50,952 nt of DNA from positions 1 through 50,952 of the forward strand of contig JBFHDX010000015.1 of the NCBI GenBank assembly GCA_041584475.1, written 5' to 3'. The stretch is from JBFHDX01 sp041584475 (GTDB lineage: Bacteria; Pseudomonadota; Alphaproteobacteria; UBA8366; JADFVY01). The notes beneath the pieces were generated by a model. That model made no database searches, was not told the DNA's origin, and worked only from the letters and a program-made list of their open reading frames with translations. The translations under genes and the position numbers were made by a program. Numbering within the stretch: position 1 is the first letter of the stretch; each line of letters opens with the position of its first letter. Shown piece by piece: positions 16,422 to 25,572 of this stretch.

Positions 16422-16613
16422 ATGCATATCGCGAAGCACGACAGAGACATCCAGCAGGCCCAGCTAGCGCGGTCGCTCGTCGACAATCTCGGTCTCGAAG
16501 GTGCGGTCTTCGCCTGCAGGGCCAACGGCTGGGACGGCGTCCTGGCGCATCTGCTCAATTCCGGGGACGACCCGGAGGCCTTCATCGCCTCGGCAGCCCC
16601 CTATCACATGTAA
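16422..16613 (+). CDS. Small hypothetical protein (63 aa)
   Basis: From ATG 16422 (a TTG at 16410 is an alternative) the frame encodes 63 residues: MHIAKHDRDIQQAQLARSL, then VFACRANGWDGVLAHLL, ending PEAFIASAAPYHM. It is mostly helical and mildly acidic, without membrane segments or a known motif. The AT-rich inverted-repeat region just upstream gives it its own possible control region. The codon pattern is ordinary for the neighbourhood. Function unknown; it sits between the patatin gene and a Crp-type regulator. Confidence 0.45.
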   Translation: MHIAKHDRDIQQAQLARSLVDNLGLEGAVFACRANGWDGVLAHLLNSGDDPEAFIASAAPYHM

Positions 16614-16670
16614 TCACGTTTGCCGGAACGCCCGCGGCGGCCGCCGTGCGGCGACGCTATAGTGTCGGCG

Positions 16671-17408
16671 ATGGACGCCGACCTTGCCATAGCCGGCGGA
16701 CGCCCGAAGGCGGATGCCGCCACCCTCGACCATATCGCGCTGCTCGAAGGCCTGACCGACGAGGAGCGCCGGCGCCTCGCCATCGCCTGCCGCTGGCGCC
16801 GCTACGCCCCCGACCAGCAGATCATCGATCGCGACGCGGACAGCCGCGAGATCTGCTTCATCGTCTCGGGCGCCGTGCGCGTCGTGAACTTCTCGGCCCA
16901 GGGCCGCGAGATCAGCTTTGCCGACATCGCCGCCGGCGGCAGCGTCGGCGAGCTGGCGGCGATCGACGGCGGGCCGCGCTCGGCCGGCGTGTTCGCGCTG
17001 ACCGAGACGCTCGTCGCGCAGCTCGACCATCGCCGCTTCCGCGCGCTCATCATGGGGCATCCGGACGTCGCGCTGGGCATCATGCGCAAGCTCGCCTGCA
17101 TGGTGCGCGAGGCGAGCCGCCGGATCATGGACCTGAGCACGCTGAGCGCCCACAACCGGGTGCATGGCGAATTGCTGCGTCTGGCGCGGCGCGCCGCAGC
17201 GGCGGGCGGTATCGCCGACATCGACCCGCTGCCGAACCACGCCGATATCGCGGCGCGCGTCAGCACGACGCGCGAGACCGTGGCCCGCGTGCTCGGCGAC
17301 CTCGCGCGCGACGGCCTCGTCGAGCGACGCGGCCGGGCCCTGCGCGTTGGCGACGTCGGGCGCCTTGCCGCGCTCGTCGACGATCCCGAACCGCCGGGAT
17401 GCGGGTAG
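16671..17408 (+). CDS. Crp/Fnr-family transcriptional regulator, CRP-type recognition helix
   Basis: 245 residues from ATG 16671 (GTG 16662 also possible). The N-terminal half is a cNMP-binding fold (LLEGLTDEERRRLA, then DIAAGGSVGELAAIDGGPRSA). It lacks the N-terminal Cys cluster of FNR, so it is not an iron-sulfur oxygen sensor. The C-terminal winged helix has ADIAARVSTTRETVARVLGD; the R-E-x3-R recognition pattern is that of CRP (TGTGA half-sites), not FNR (TTGAT). It may respond to cAMP like the cNMP domain of the nearby patatin. Targets are unknown. Confidence 0.85.
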   Translation: MDADLAIAGGRPKADAATLDHIALLEGLTDEERRRLAIACRWRRYAPDQQIIDRDADSREICFIVSGAVRVVNFSAQGREISFADIAAGGSVGELAAIDGGPRSAGVFALTETLVAQLDHRRFRALIMGHPDVALGIMRKLACMVREASRRIMDLSTLSAHNRVHGELLRLARRAAAAGGIADIDPLPNHADIAARVSTTRETVARVLGDLARDGLVERRGRALRVGDVGRLAALVDDPEPPGCG

Positions 17409-17797
17409 CGATCTCCGATCGAGCGGAAGGGCCGGCGAGCGCAGAAGCCCGGTCCGCGGGACTCCATCGCTGCCGGAATTGTATCGACGCAATCCTGCCC
17501 TAAAGCCCGGAACCCGCTGCCGCGGGGACAACGCGCCGCTGCGTCGCTCCGACCGCTCCCGGAAATCCGGGACAACGACGTTCCGGGCGCTTTCGGCGCG
17601 GACCGGTCTCCTCGTCGATTGGCGGGAACGGGCGCGGCCCCTCCCGCTTCCGCAGATCCCCCAAAGCAACGGCCCGTTCGTCAATGCCGTCCGGCCCCGC
17701 GGTTGTTGACGCAGATCATGGCGGGGTGCGGGCGGTCGGCGGTAGTCTTGCAATATCGTTCGCACGCGTGCCGTGCCCGCCAATAGGGGGACCGGAC
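17409..17797. other. 389-bp gap without a supported gene
   Basis: This GC-rich stretch follows the Crp-type gene. It contains a short palindrome CCCGGAAATCCGGG near 17557 but no run of T that would make a terminator. Open frames crossing it have no recognisable motif or ribosome binding site. A promoter for the next gene is likely near its end, but I cannot place one with confidence. Confidence 0.4.
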
Positions 17798-18118
17798 ATG
17801 TTTATGCGACAGATCTCTCCCGATACCGCGCTGATTCCGCGCCCGGATCGCTGGGGCACGGCGGGCATCGAAGACGTCCCCGACACCCGCCGGGCTTGCG
17901 ACGGCGCGGCGATCCCGGCGGTCATCGCTTCGACGCAGTGTGCCCGCCTCTGGCTGCTCGCGACCGTCACCCTGTTGTTGGCGGCCTGCGGCCACGCGGC
18001 GAGTGACCGCCTGGCGATCCGCGACTGGGAGCCCTGGGTCAAGGTCTCGGCCGACTCCGAGGTCACGGTAAAATCGCACAGCGACGAGGTTAAGGTGTTT
18101 TACCGAAAGGAATTCTGA
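17798..18118 (+). CDS. Hypothetical membrane or lipoprotein-like protein (106 aa)
   Basis: ATG at 17798 with AGGGGG about 10 bases upstream. Residues about 48-62 are hydrophobic (LWLLATVTLLLAAC) and end in LAAC, a good lipobox followed by G. However, about 47 polar residues precede it, far too many for a normal lipoprotein signal, and no start codon lies closer. It is therefore either a single-span membrane protein with a cytoplasmic head or a gene whose 5' part has been altered. The C-terminal 40 residues are charged (EPWVKVSADSEVTVKSHSDE). Function unknown. Confidence 0.45.
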   Translation: MFMRQISPDTALIPRPDRWGTAGIEDVPDTRRACDGAAIPAVIASTQCARLWLLATVTLLLAACGHAASDRLAIRDWEPWVKVSADSEVTVKSHSDEVKVFYRKEF

Positions 18119-18278
18119 CGCGCATACCAAGGGCTCGCGCGGGTCGGCCAGGCAAGAATCCACGGCGCACGAGCTTTGCTGCAGGGCGCCTCTTGCCCGG
18201 ACCGACCTGTCGCCGAAGCACGTTGGACCGACGGTCCTTCGCCACTGCCGTGGTCGGGGTCGGGAATTCCCGACAAGA

Positions 18279-18917
18279 TCACGGGAACTCCCAGCCACCC
18301 ATGATCACCTGCCGTGTTTCCCGGACACCCTGATCGCCGCTTGCATGCCTGCGCACGCTCTCGTGAATCGCCAGGAACCTGTTCTTGGCATGCGCGATCA
18401 CGGCCTCCGGGTGCTCCCCGCCGACCGACCGGACGTCGTTCCAGGCGATGTACCAAAGCGGCTCGTCGAGGCTGCACGAGACCTCGTGCTCGACATCCGA
18501 CTGGTCGAGAACAGCGGGCGGAATCCCGGCGCGCGCGATGATGCGATCGAGCGCTGTCCGCGCGACGGTGTTGCCGGGAACGAGCGCGGCTCGTTCTTCG
18601 TTGCCGTCGCCCGGCCAATAATAGCCTTCGACGACCAGATTCTTGCGCGGGACGACGAAGAGGGTCTCGAGCCGGAGTCCCTCGCCGGTCTGGACCGGCA
18701 GCCCGACCGCGGTCCGCAGTTCGTCACACAAGTGCACGAGATACGCGTCGCGCTTCTCGGTGGGCGTGATGGTCAGCAGCATGGCGACGCCGGCTTCGTT
18801 CTCGGCCTCGTGGTGAATGGTGTGGCCGGGGATCAGCTTGACAACGAGCCCGGCTTCCTGGGCGGATGACGAAACCGTCGCAAACAACGCTGCGACAACG
18901 ATGACGGCAATTCTCAT
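18279..18917 (-). CDS. Hypothetical exported protein
   Basis: 212 residues from the ATG at 18917, preceded by GGGGAG. The N-terminus MRIAVIVVAALFATVSSSAQ is a clean signal peptide with cleavage after SAQ or nearby. The mature part has two cysteines (HLCDELR and VSCSLDEP) that might form a disulfide, and no domain that I recognise. It is divergent from the SARP-like regulator gene, with 182 bp between them, so both could share control elements. Confidence 0.6.
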   Translation of the reverse strand: MRIAVIVVAALFATVSSSAQEAGLVVKLIPGHTIHHEAENEAGVAMLLTITPTEKRDAYLVHLCDELRTAVGLPVQTGEGLRLETLFVVPRKNLVVEGYYWPGDGNEERAALVPGNTVARTALDRIIARAGIPPAVLDQSDVEHEVSCSLDEPLWYIAWNDVRSVGGEHPEAVIAHAKNRFLAIHESVRRHASGDQGVRETRQVIMGGWEFP

Positions 18918-19015
18918 CGCACGCACTCCCCTGAACATGGCCGTTGCCCGACCCCGTCCAGCGGGCGGCGGCATCGGGCATTTGCGACCCAATCCGGCAA
19001 GTTTGCAGGGGCGAC

Positions 19016-19057
19016 GTCAGCGGAGCGTCAAGACAAGGGTCAAGAACTATGTCAAAA
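19016..19057 (+). promoter_or_regulatory. Direct repeats upstream of SARP-like gene
   Basis: Heptamers GTCAGCG (19016), GTCAAGA (19027), GTCAAGA (19039) and GTCAAAA (19051) recur at 11, 12 and 12 bp on the same strand, ending 42 bp before the regulator ATG. SARP proteins are known to bind same-strand heptamer repeats about one helical turn apart, next to the -10 element. This makes autoregulation plausible; a matching -10 is not obvious. Confidence 0.5.
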
Positions 19058-19099
19058 TGCGAACGATCATGATTGTGGGCGTCAACTGGAGGCGTGCCC

Positions 19100-21232
19100 A
19101 TGATCAGAATCGCCCTGTTGGGCGGATTCGACCTCACGCTGAGCGATGGCTCGACGGCGGGTTCCCTTGGCCCGAAGCCAAAGGGCCTGCTTGCCATCCT
19201 CGCGATGAGCCGGGGCGCAACGGTGTCGCGAGGCCGACTCGCCGGCATGCTGTGGGGCGAGCGCGAGGAGGAACTCGCGCGCCACAGTCTGAGCCAGGCA
19301 TTGACGACGGTACGAGCCGTCCTCGGCCCGGAAGACGCAGCCCTGCTCGAATCGTGCCCGGACGGGCTCCGACTCTCGACCGACGGCCTCGCCCTCGATG
19401 TCGACGCCTTCGAGCGCGCCGCGCTGAGCGAAAAGCCAGAACGTCTTCAGGAGGCGTGCGCGCTCTATCGCGGCGAGTTTCTCGAGGGCGTCGAGAGCCG
19501 CGAGCCGGGATTCGAGGAGTGGCTCCTGAGCGAGCGATACCGGCTCGCCGAGCTGGCGGCCGGCGCTCTTGCACGGCTGCTCGACTGCCAGATCGAGACA
19601 GGCGACGCCGAGGACGCCATCGCGACCGCGCGCAGACTTGTCGCCATAGCACCGCTGGACGAGCCGGCGCATGCGCGCCTTGTCGAGCTCTATGCGGCGT
19701 TGGGGCGGCGCGAGCTGGCCGAAGCGCACTATGCGCATGTTTCGGAATTGTTGCGGCGCGAGCTGGATCAGGCCCCCGGCGACGAGCTTCGCGCAGCGAT
19801 CGCCGCAGCTCGGCGTCGCTCGCGCAGCACGTCGGCGCGCTCTGCCGTCGGCGGAACCCGTCCCGACGCGAGGCCGGTGGACGCTCGGTCGCGAGGACCG
19901 AAGCGCATGACGAGGGCGGGATGGGTCGTCGCTTCGCTTGGCGGCGCAATACTGCTTGCGGGACTGCTCACGAATTACGCCGACAGGATCGGCGACTCCC
20001 GCACGGTCGGCGCTGACCAGGAAGCGGCGTGGCCCCTGCCGGCGCTGCCCTCGATCGCGGTCCTGCCGTTCGAGAATTTGTCGAACGACCCGCAATGGTC
20101 GCTGTTCGCCGGCGGCCTGACCAACGACATCATCACCGACCTGTCGAGATTTTCGACCCTGTTCGTGATCGCCTCCGATTCGTCATCCCGATTCCGGGGC
20201 GGCGATGCGACGGTGAGCGAAGTCGCCCGCGATCTCGGGGTCCGTTACGTGCTCCATGGAAGCGTGCGATTGCATGAGGGAAGTCTCTCGATCGACGCCA
20301 AACTGATCGACGCCACGACCGGCCGCCATATCTGGGCCGAGGGTTACCAGCGGTCGACGGAGAACCTCTTCGCGATCCAGAAGGAGATCACACAGACGAT
20401 CGCCGCGGTGATCGGGTCCAGCCGGGGGCAACTGGAGCGTGCCGAAATCGAGCGGATCCGACGCATGCCGACAAGCGATCTGCACGCCTACGGGTTCTAC
20501 GTTCGTGGTGTCGAGTTCAGCAGGGCGGAGACGAGGGATGGCAATGCCAGGGCACGAAAGATGTTCGAAAAGGCGATCCGTGCGGATCCGAACTATGCGA
20601 GGGCGATGGCGGAGAACAGCCTGACCTACCTCTTCGATGTCTTCCAGGGCTGGACCGACTCTCGAACGGAGTGGCTGCAAAGGGCAGAGGAACTGGCACG
20701 CCGAGCGGTCGCACTCGACCATACGGAACCATGGGCCTTCGTGGCTCTCGGGGTCTTCTATCAAGCGACGGCCCGCAACGAAGAGGCGATATCGTCGTTC
20801 GAGACGGCCCACGCACTCAACCCGAACGACTTTTACGTGATGCGAGCGTTGGGATATGCCGTCACCTACGCCGGCTCGGCGGAACGGGGCGTCGAGTTGC
20901 TGGAGAAGGCCCAGCGCCTGAACCCGTATCACACGGATGATCCGACGCTCTTGGTATGGGCCTATTTCTTTGCCCAGCGATATCGGGATGCTCTGACCAC
21001 CATCAACAAGATAACGCGACGGCAAACGCAGAATTACTGGCTATACAAGGCAGCCATCCACGCCCAGCTCGACCAGCCGAACGAGGCGCGTGCAGCGATC
21101 GCCGAGGCCCTGGCGCTGAATCCGGAGCTCACGGTCCGAAGCCAGCACGAGCGGCGCCTCGCCCTCGGCCTCGCCCCGAACTATGCCGAACAGCTGACCG
21201 CGGCGCTTCGCAAGGCCGGGCTGCCGGAATGA
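19100..21232 (+). CDS. Membrane-anchored SARP/BTAD-type regulator with TolB-like and TPR regions
   Basis: 710 residues from ATG 19100 with GGAGGCG upstream. Residues 1-90 are an OmpR-type winged helix (MIRIALLGGFDLTL, then VSRGRLAGMLWGEREEELAR). Residues about 95-245 are the bacterial transcriptional activation domain (VDAFERAAL, then LYRGEFLEG, then RLYALLGRREL-like repeats). One membrane span lies near 273-292 (WVVASLGGAILLAGLL). Residues about 318-435 resemble the TolB-N-like region fused to adenylate cyclases in rhizobia (IAVLPFENLSNDP, then YVLHGSVR). TPR-like repeats fill the remainder. The layout suggests a one-component membrane sensor and DNA-binding protein. The signal and targets are unknown. 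Confidence 0.8.
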   Translation: MIRIALLGGFDLTLSDGSTAGSLGPKPKGLLAILAMSRGATVSRGRLAGMLWGEREEELARHSLSQALTTVRAVLGPEDAALLESCPDGLRLSTDGLALDVDAFERAALSEKPERLQEACALYRGEFLEGVESREPGFEEWLLSERYRLAELAAGALARLLDCQIETGDAEDAIATARRLVAIAPLDEPAHARLVELYAALGRRELAEAHYAHVSELLRRELDQAPGDELRAAIAAARRRSRSTSARSAVGGTRPDARPVDARSRGPKRMTRAGWVVASLGGAILLAGLLTNYADRIGDSRTVGADQEAAWPLPALPSIAVLPFENLSNDPQWSLFAGGLTNDIITDLSRFSTLFVIASDSSSRFRGGDATVSEVARDLGVRYVLHGSVRLHEGSLSIDAKLIDATTGRHIWAEGYQRSTENLFAIQKEITQTIAAVIGSSRGQLERAEIERIRRMPTSDLHAYGFYVRGVEFSRAETRDGNARARKMFEKAIRADPNYARAMAENSLTYLFDVFQGWTDSRTEWLQRAEELARRAVALDHTEPWAFVALGVFYQATARNEEAISSFETAHALNPNDFYVMRALGYAVTYAGSAERGVELLEKAQRLNPYHTDDPTLLVWAYFFAQRYRDALTTINKITRRQTQNYWLYKAAIHAQLDQPNEARAAIAEALALNPELTVRSQHERRLALGLAPNYAEQLTAALRKAGLPE

Positions 21233-21404
21233 GAGATGACAGACATCAGGTCATCGACGACCCCGGGGCCATGTCCGGCCCGTTAAGGCCGGCGGATCCG
21301 TTCCCGGCGCGGTCTTAGCGGAATATTCATCGCTCTCGCCCAGGATGGGCGGCTCGATCGGCGACCGGCGTCCGCGCCGGGCACGTCCAAGGAGCACCGC
21401 CGTA

Positions 21405-21818
21405 ATGCGCAATCACGCCTACCGGAACACGAGCCGACGCGCCGGCGCCATCGCGTTGCTGGCGGCCGGCCTGTTGCTCGCCGCCCTCCCACCCGCCGCG
21501 GCGGGCCCCTACCAGGAGGGCTGGCAGGCCTACAACCGGGGCGACCATGCGGCGGCCTACGACATCTGGAAGCCGCTCGCGAACCGCGGCAATGCCGAGG
21601 CCCAGCTCATGGTCGGGCTGCTCTACGCGAACGGCCACGGCGTCGGGCAGGATGTCGCCGAAGCCTACATGTGGTTCCTGATCGCCGCGGCAAACGGCAA
21701 CGAGCACGCAGCGTCGCTGTACGAGGGAGCCAGCAATCTCGACCGGCTCCTGAGCCCCGATGAAAGGGCCGAGGCCGAACGACGCGCCGCCGAATGGCAG
21801 CCGTCGGGAGGCAACTGA
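21405..21818 (+). CDS. Exported Sel1-repeat protein
   Basis: 137 residues from ATG 21405, with AAGGAGCA upstream; the longer frame to 21345 is not needed. A signal peptide (AIALLAAGLLLAALPPAAAG) is followed by one and a half Sel1/SLR repeats (YDIWKPLANRGNAEAQLMVG, then YANGHGVGQDVAEAYMWFLI). Sel1 repeats are TPR-like adaptors for protein-protein contacts in the envelope. A hairpin-like repeat CCGGCC/GGCCGG lies at 21275-21292 between the SARP-like gene and this one, without a T-run. Confidence 0.8.
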   Translation: MRNHAYRNTSRRAGAIALLAAGLLLAALPPAAAGPYQEGWQAYNRGDHAAAYDIWKPLANRGNAEAQLMVGLLYANGHGVGQDVAEAYMWFLIAAANGNEHAASLYEGASNLDRLLSPDERAEAERRAAEWQPSGGN

Positions 21819-21885
21819 GCCGGGCCTGCGCGCAGGCCGCACCGACGGGGCGTCGTCCGTCGGCACTCTGATCAATGGCGGTCCG

Positions 21886-21960
21886 GCATCGCCCTGCGGC
21901 GGGTCGCGCCGCAGCTGGCGCAGATGGTCGCGCATACAGCTGGCGGTGGCCGCGCTCGCC
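21886..21960 (-). pseudogene. Remnant of a FadR/FCD-type regulator gene (C-terminus only)
   Basis: Read on the minus strand, this patch encodes CMRDHLRQLRRDPPQ, close to MRDHLREVRRDLLQ at the end of the intact FadR-type regulator at 31701-32387. By eye, 52 aligned bases differ at about eight positions, with a one-base indel. The frame before it lacks the rest of the FCD domain. The remnant would have been divergent from the amidase operon, the usual place for its regulator. Confidence 0.45.
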
Positions 21961-22036
21961 GTCCGCGCCCGGCTCCGAGGCGCCTGCGTGGCCGGATTGA
22001 TCGGGTTGCCAAATTAGGGGATGTGTTCCGTTCGGC

Positions 22037-23521
22037 ATGCCGCTAGCCTTGCCGCGCGAACCCCGTCCCGCAGAAGCAGGAGGCAGGGAACTGGACAGCT
22101 ATCGCGACCACGATCTCGTCGGTCTGGCGCAGTGCGTCGCGCGCGGTGAGGTCACGCCGACGGAACTGCTCGACGCCGCCCTGGCGCGGCTCGAGGAGGT
22201 CAACGGGGTGCTGAACGCGGTCGTGCTGCTGTTCGACGACGTCGCGCGGCGCAAGATCGCCGCCGGGCTGCCGCAGGGCCCGATGACCGGCGTGCCCTTC
22301 CTGCTCAAGGATCTCGGCGCCGAAGCGGTCGACTATCCCTCGCACAACGGGTCGCGGCTCTTCATGAACACGCGTTACGGCCGCAACTCGTCGATCTACG
22401 AGCGGCTCGAGGCGGCCGGGCTGGTGACCTTCGGGCGCACCGCCTCGCCCGAGGGCGGTATCGGCCCCGTCACGGAGGCGGCGGTCTATGGCGGGCCGAC
22501 GCGCAATCCCTGGAACACGGACCGCACGCCGGGCGGATCCTCGGGCGGCTCCGGCGCGGCGGTCGCGGCCGGGATCGTCCCCGCCGCGCACGGCTCCGAC
22601 GGCGGCGGCTCGGTCCGCATCCCGGCGTCGAACTGCGGCCTCTTCGGTTTCAAGCCGACGCGGGCGCGACTGCCGGACGGCCCCTATGCCGGCGAGGGCT
22701 GGGCGGGGATGGCGACGGACGGATTCCTGACGCGCTCGGTTCGCGACACGGCGGCGCTGCTCGATGCCTGCGCCGGCCCCGACCTCGGCGCGCCCTATCA
22801 CGCCCCGCCGCTCGCCGGCAGCTTCACCGAGGCGCTGAGCAAGGCCCCGGGGCGGCTGCGGATCGCGCTCTGCGACACGACGCTCGGCGGCGGGGCGATC
22901 GATCCGGTATGCCGGGCGGCGGCACTCGACGCGGCGCAGTTGCTCTCCGAGATGGGCCACGACGTCGAGCCGGCCCGCCCCGAAGCGGCCGACACCGAGG
23001 GAATGATGGCGGCGTGGACGGCGATCGTGGCCTGCGGCACGGCGCTCGGCGTGCACAAGAAGCTTGCGGCGCTCGGCCGCGAACTGCGCCCCGACGACGT
23101 CGAGGGCGTGACGCGCGGGGCGATCGCCCACGCGGCGTCGATCGCCGGCGAGGGGTATCTCGACGCGGTCGGGAGGATTCACGCCTATGGCCGGCAGATG
23201 GCGGCCTTTTTTGCGGACTGGGATGTGCTGCTGACCCCGACGCTTGCCGAGCCGCCGGCGCGCATCGGCCGCTTCGGCCACGATACCGAGGACTATGTGG
23301 GGTACCGGATCGGGCCGGACGGGGTCTTCGCCTATTCGCCCTTCACGGCGGCGTTCAACGCCACCGGCCAGCCGGCGGTCTCGGTGCCGCTCCACTGGTC
23401 CGCGGACGGCCTGCCGATCGGCGTCCACCTGGCGGCGCGCTTCGGCGAGGACGAGACGCTGATGTCGCTGTGCGCCGATCTCGAGCGCGCCCGCCCGTGG
23501 TTTCACCGCACGCCGGGCTGA
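22037..23521 (+). CDS. Amidase-signature family hydrolase
   Basis: About 494 residues. The Ser-cisSer-Lys triad is present: Lys91 in PFLLKD, Ser168/169 in GGSSGGSGAA, and the nucleophile Ser192 in DGGGSVRIPAS. Flanking sequence (GPMTGVPFLLKDLG, then NGSRLF) resembles the 6-aminohexanoate-cyclic-dimer hydrolase branch, but amidases are broad. Start choice is uncertain: ATG 22037 has a poor ribosome binding site, while AGGAGG at 22078-22083 sits about 7 bases before an in-frame CTG at 22091, where homology begins (DSYRDHDLVGLA). It precedes potABCD by 79 bp and may release an imported amide-linked amine. Confidence 0.83.
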   Translation: MPLALPREPRPAEAGGRELDSYRDHDLVGLAQCVARGEVTPTELLDAALARLEEVNGVLNAVVLLFDDVARRKIAAGLPQGPMTGVPFLLKDLGAEAVDYPSHNGSRLFMNTRYGRNSSIYERLEAAGLVTFGRTASPEGGIGPVTEAAVYGGPTRNPWNTDRTPGGSSGGSGAAVAAGIVPAAHGSDGGGSVRIPASNCGLFGFKPTRARLPDGPYAGEGWAGMATDGFLTRSVRDTAALLDACAGPDLGAPYHAPPLAGSFTEALSKAPGRLRIALCDTTLGGGAIDPVCRAAALDAAQLLSEMGHDVEPARPEAADTEGMMAAWTAIVACGTALGVHKKLAALGRELRPDDVEGVTRGAIAHAASIAGEGYLDAVGRIHAYGRQMAAFFADWDVLLTPTLAEPPARIGRFGHDTEDYVGYRIGPDGVFAYSPFTAAFNATGQPAVSVPLHWSADGLPIGVHLAARFGEDETLMSLCADLERARPWFHRTPG

Positions 23522-23600
23522 GACCGCCACGGCGTTACTGCCGCTTGCATTTCTCCCGGCCATTCTGAAAGATCGGTCCCGGACAGGGAGAGGACGCGCG

Positions 23601-24674
<1,074 letters not shown>

Positions 24675-24675
24675 C

Positions 24676-25572
24676 GTGAACCCGCCCGAAAGCTCCCGCC
24701 CACGCATCGGCTGGCTGCTCTCGGCGCCGGCGCTCTTCTTCCTGGTGCTGGGAGCATCGGGACCGCTGCTGATCGTCGTGGTCTACGCCTTCCTCGAGCC
24801 CGGGGAGTATTCCGGCGTGGTCTGGAATTTCAGCCTCGAGGCCTGGTTCCGGGTGTTCTTCGAGCGCGACATCTTCGACGGCACCGTGTCGCCGGCGGAT
24901 GCCCATCTGACGATCTTCTGGCGCTCGGCGAAGCTGTCGCTGCTGACGACCCTGATCACCTTCGCCGTCGGCTTCCCGACCGCCTGGTTCATCGCCACGC
25001 GCCCGGCCGGACAGCGGGCCGCCTGGCTGTTCCTCATCACCATTCCGTTCTGGACCAACCTGCTGATCCGCACCTTCGCGATCATGGAGGTGATCCGTAA
25101 CCAGGGCCTGCTGAACTCGGCGCTGCTGGGGCTCGGCCTCATCGAGGCGCCGATCCAGATTCTGTATACCGACACCGCGGTGCTGATCGGCATGGCCTAC
25201 GTCTACCTGCCGCTCATGGTGCTGCCGCTCTATGCCGCGATCGACCGCTTCGATTTCCGGCTGATCGAGGCGGCCTACGACCTCTACGCCTCGCGCCTGC
25301 GGGTCTTGCGCAAGGTGATCCTGCCGATCGTCCGGCCCGGGATCGTCGCTGGGTCGATCCTGGTCTTCGTGCCGTCGCTCGGCGCCTATGTCACGCCGCG
25401 CGTCCTCGGCGGCGGCAAGAACATGATGATCGGCAACTTCATCGAGCTGCAGTTCGGCCAGGGGCGGAACTGGCCGCTGGGCTCGGCGCTGTCGATGCTG
25501 CTGCTGATCATCGTACTGGTGGCGCTGCTCGGCTATGTGCGGGCCTCGTCGCGGAACGGACAGCATGGCTAG
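24676..25572 (+). CDS. potB: Polyamine-type ABC transporter permease, PotB class
   Basis: 298 residues from a GTG one base after the potA stop. Six predicted membrane segments and the EAA loop (IEAAYDLYASRLRVLRKVIL) are present, with the PotB-like motifs PFWTNLLIRTFA and GAYVTPRVLGGGKNMMIGN. The last residues overlap the start of the next permease gene by eight bases. Polyamines, or modified forms such as acylated polyamines, are likely cargo given the adjacent amidase. Confidence 0.88.
   Translation: MNPPESSRPRIGWLLSAPALFFLVLGASGPLLIVVVYAFLEPGEYSGVVWNFSLEAWFRVFFERDIFDGTVSPADAHLTIFWRSAKLSLLTTLITFAVGFPTAWFIATRPAGQRAAWLFLITIPFWTNLLIRTFAIMEVIRNQGLLNSALLGLGLIEAPIQILYTDTAVLIGMAYVYLPLMVLPLYAAIDRFDFRLIEAAYDLYASRLRVLRKVILPIVRPGIVAGSILVFVPSLGAYVTPRVLGGGKNMMIGNFIELQFGQGRNWPLGSALSMLLLIIVLVALLGYVRASSRNGQHG

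Noticed and set aside
16671..17408. Crp/Fnr-type protein as the binder of the FNR box at 14000
   Set aside because: It lacks the FNR cysteines and its recognition helix (RETVAR) is CRP-like, so TTGAT half-sites are unlikely targets.
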